From assembly GCA_964246985.1 (NCBI GenBank), contig CAXTSE010000003.1:62001-126000 (forward strand): a stretch of 64,000 nucleotides of DNA, read 5' to 3'. The notes below the pieces were generated by a model, which was given only the letters and a program-made list of their open reading frames with translations, searched no databases and was not told the origin of the DNA. Positions 63,645 through 64,000 of the stretch are shown piece by piece. Source of the DNA: CAXTSE01 sp964246985. Its GTDB lineage: Bacteria; Actinomycetota; Actinomycetes; Actinomycetales; Microbacteriaceae. Position numbers and translations under genes: made by a program. Position 1 is the first letter of the stretch; each line of letters starts with the position of its first letter.

Positions 63645-64000
63645 ATGGCGACCCGCACCTTCGAGCTGACCGCCGAGGTCGACACCGACCCCGAGGCGAC
63701 GATCGACTTCCTCAGCGACCTCACCGCCCACCGCGGCCTTCACCCCTACCTCGTGAGCGCTCTCATGACCGCCTCCGGTCAGGATGCCGACGGCCCCTGG
63801 TCGGACTGGCGCGTCACGGAGCGCCCGGCCCTCGGCCCCATCCGCTACTCGATCCGCTTCCCCGTTCGGATGCGCCGCCTCTCCCCCACATCGATGTCGG
63901 GAGACGTGGTCGCGGCACCGGGGTGCACGTTGCTGACGACGACGACTGCGACGAGGCACGGCGAGCGGACGACGGTGCGGGAGTCGACCGTCGTGAGGGC
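63645..64000 (+). CDS. SRPBCC (START-like) family protein, partial at window end
   Basis: The first 118 residues of a protein that runs past the window. MATRTFELTAEVDTDPEATIDFLSDL followed by HRGLHPYLV is typical of the polyketide cyclase/dehydrase-like SRPBCC fold, which binds hydrophobic ligands. It has no ribosome site; the transcript is probably leaderless. The function is not known. Confidence 0.78.
   Translation, partial: MATRTFELTAEVDTDPEATIDFLSDLTAHRGLHPYLVSALMTASGQDADGPWSDWRVTERPALGPIRYSIRFPVRMRRLSPTSMSGDVVAAPGCTLLTTTTATRHGERTTVRESTVVR

Overview
The window is chromosomal DNA of a high-GC Gram-positive actinobacterium, most likely a member of the Microbacteriaceae (Microbacterium-like). 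The support is high GC with strong codon bias, whiB1, mtrAB-lpqB, the OtsA/OtsB trehalose route, many GTG starts, tight 4-bp GTGA/ATGA overlaps, and about twenty genes that start 6-7 nt after a TANNNT-type -10 hexamer, as leaderless mRNAs would. I see no rRNA, prophage, transposase or CRISPR array. One tRNA (Lys-CTT) is present.

Layout. 0.05-2.3 kb: otsBA. 2.4-3.9 kb: a sugar-phosphate isomerase-like TIM barrel and two small membrane proteins. 3.9-10.6 kb: a catabolic island (GntR, SDR, aldehyde dehydrogenase, class-I gamma-glutamyl hydrolase, glutamine-synthetase-like ligase) divergent from an ethanolamine-type permease; read together it is best explained as a gamma-glutamylated amino-alcohol (ethanolamine) pathway. 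10.6-19.7 kb: an ABC exporter, a hydrolase, homocysteine S-methyltransferase, an MMPL exporter with its MarR regulator, a transglutaminase-like protein, GNAT, tRNA-Lys and a Bcp-type peroxiredoxin.

19.8-36.1 kb is a conserved actinobacterial core: whiB1, pdtaS, CpaE-like and SAF proteins, a BldC-like regulator, a secreted GH5-like glycosidase, an Rv3235-like protein, secA, hpf, a ComF-type protein (apparently frameshifted at its start), lpqB, mtrB, mtrA. It parallels M. tuberculosis Rv3219-Rv3246c. 36.2-41.7 kb follows with the MoxR/DUF58/DUF4129/DUF4350 operon.

41.7-64 kb is accessory: PPK2, small hypotheticals, an esterase, a lytic transglycosylase, an MFS pump with TetR, a Baeyer-Villiger monooxygenase fused to an alpha/beta hydrolase and divergent from its own TetR across a duplicated operator, a hydroxyacyl-CoA dehydrogenase, a LuxR-type membrane regulator, PadR-UbiB, and a large secreted protein with lamin-tail, beta-propeller and chitin-binding modules. 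From 57 kb onward a palindromic repeat (core TCGAGCCTGTCGA, or GGTTGAGTAGC...TCGAAACC) recurs between genes and has entered coding sequence: it supplies two stop codons, a C-terminus and probably an in-frame insertion in UbiB.

Regulation is unusually legible: clear inverted repeats sit in the divergent promoters of the MarR/MMPL, TetR/MFS and TetR/BVMO pairs and upstream of whiB1 and padR.
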